13,427 bases of DNA from Candidatus Omnitrophota bacterium (lineage in GTDB: Bacteria > Omnitrophota > Gorgyraeia > Aquiviventales > Aquiviventaceae): NCBI GenBank assembly GCA_020057015.1, contig JAGVGS010000156.1:1-13427 (forward strand), read 5' to 3'. The position numbers and the translations under genes are program-made. Below are positions 13,200-13,427 of the stretch, piece after piece. How positions within the stretch are numbered: position 1 is the stretch's first letter; the number at the start of each line of letters is the position of its first letter. The notes beneath the pieces were generated by a model. That model ran no database searches, was not told the origin of the DNA, and saw only the letters and a program-made list of their open reading frames with translations.

Positions 13200-13427
13200 A
13201 GGCGGCGCGGGATCAGCGGCGAGCAGGTCGATTGTAGTCTGAGTGATCTGCCCGTCCGACACCACCAGCGATTCTGTCTGCGGCCAGACCACCGTGGCCG
13301 ATTTGTACTGCTCGGGCTGGATCACAATCTGATATTCCCCAGGCGGCACGAGCAGGGTTCTGGCACTGCTCGTCGTCCATTGCACGACTTCATCGGGAGC
13401 ACTTGCCCGCACCACTTGCCAGCGCCA
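13191..13427 (-). CDS. C-terminal part of a protein with a beta-sandwich domain (partial)
   Basis: The open frame enters from the right edge and ends in TGA (13193-13191), overlapping the 3' end of the convergent secreted-protein gene by 9 bp. The visible 78 residues are strand-rich with VPPGEYQIVIQPE, followed by VVWPQTESLVVSDGQITQTTIDLLA and an Ala-Pro tail. This PPG-x-Y-x-x-V pattern, with a preceding W-x-V and T-S-x-R and a following V-x-x-G strand, mirrors residues ~281-340 of the secreted neighbour, so the two may share a domain. No catalytic motif is seen and the start lies outside the window. Confidence 0.65.
   Translation of the reverse strand, partial: WRWQVVRASAPDEVVQWTTSSARTLLVPPGEYQIVIQPEQYKSATVVWPQTESLVVSDGQITQTTIDLLAADPAPPSL

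Noticed and set aside
1..13427. CRISPR arrays, tRNA or rRNA genes, insertion sequences, riboswitches
   Set aside because: No spaced direct repeats, cloverleaf-like or rRNA-like sequence, transposase motifs or terminal repeats were seen; almost all bases are accounted for by genes.

Overview
The window is a compact, GC-rich bacterial segment. Most of it is a futalosine-pathway menaquinone (vitamin K2) gene cluster. Signs of this are a UbiA-type prenyltransferase, a UbiX/UbiD flavin-prenyltransferase and decarboxylase pair, and recognisable MqnE, MqnA, MqnC and MqnD. MqnB is the only core futalosine enzyme with no candidate here. The organism cannot be named from the sequence. Futalosine-type menaquinone synthesis, high GC, very tight gene packing and a large exported protein with a beta-helix start and a thrombospondin-type-3 calcium motif would suit a deep-branching Gram-negative environmental phylum (for example the Nitrospirota, Omnitrophota or Methylomirabilota), but this is a guess.

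Layout. Positions 1-8967 hold eleven co-directional plus-strand genes that look like one operon. In order they are: a UbiA family prenyltransferase (5' end cut by the window edge), a small four-helix membrane protein of clearly lower GC, ubiX, ubiD, an exported NTF2/SnoaL-like protein, mqnE, mqnA, mqnC, bioB, a double-ACT (GcvR-like) protein and peptide deformylase. Gaps are 39 bp or less, and mqnE/mqnA, mqnA/mqnC, mqnC/bioB and bioB/ACT overlap. A two-gene minus-strand unit (10554-8993) converges on this operon with a 25-bp gap: a ferredoxin-NADP reductase-type FAD/NAD(P) oxidoreductase followed by mqnD, overlapping by 10 bp. A 161-bp divergent intergenic region (10555-10715) carries promoter-like elements, palindromes and a nine-codon upstream ORF. 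A large secreted multidomain protein (10716-13199) follows. A minus-strand gene cut by the right window edge converges on it, and its end overlaps the secreted gene by 9 bp.

How the genes fit together. MqnA makes the enolpyruvyl benzoate product from chorismate. MqnE (radical SAM) makes aminofutalosine. After the MqnB step (gene not in the window), MqnC (radical SAM) cyclises dehypoxanthine futalosine and MqnD releases 1,4-dihydroxy-6-naphthoate. The UbiA-like enzyme (MqnP role) would prenylate it, and the UbiD-like enzyme (MqnL role), using prenylated FMN made by the UbiX-like enzyme (MqnM role), would decarboxylate it. Three radical SAM enzymes (MqnE, MqnC, BioB) and a prenyl-FMN system need low-potential electrons or reduced flavin, so the reductase paired with mqnD may supply reductant; this is inference. 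BioB, the ACT protein and deformylase are probably co-transcribed housekeeping genes. The region right of 10.7 kb is unrelated cell-surface material.
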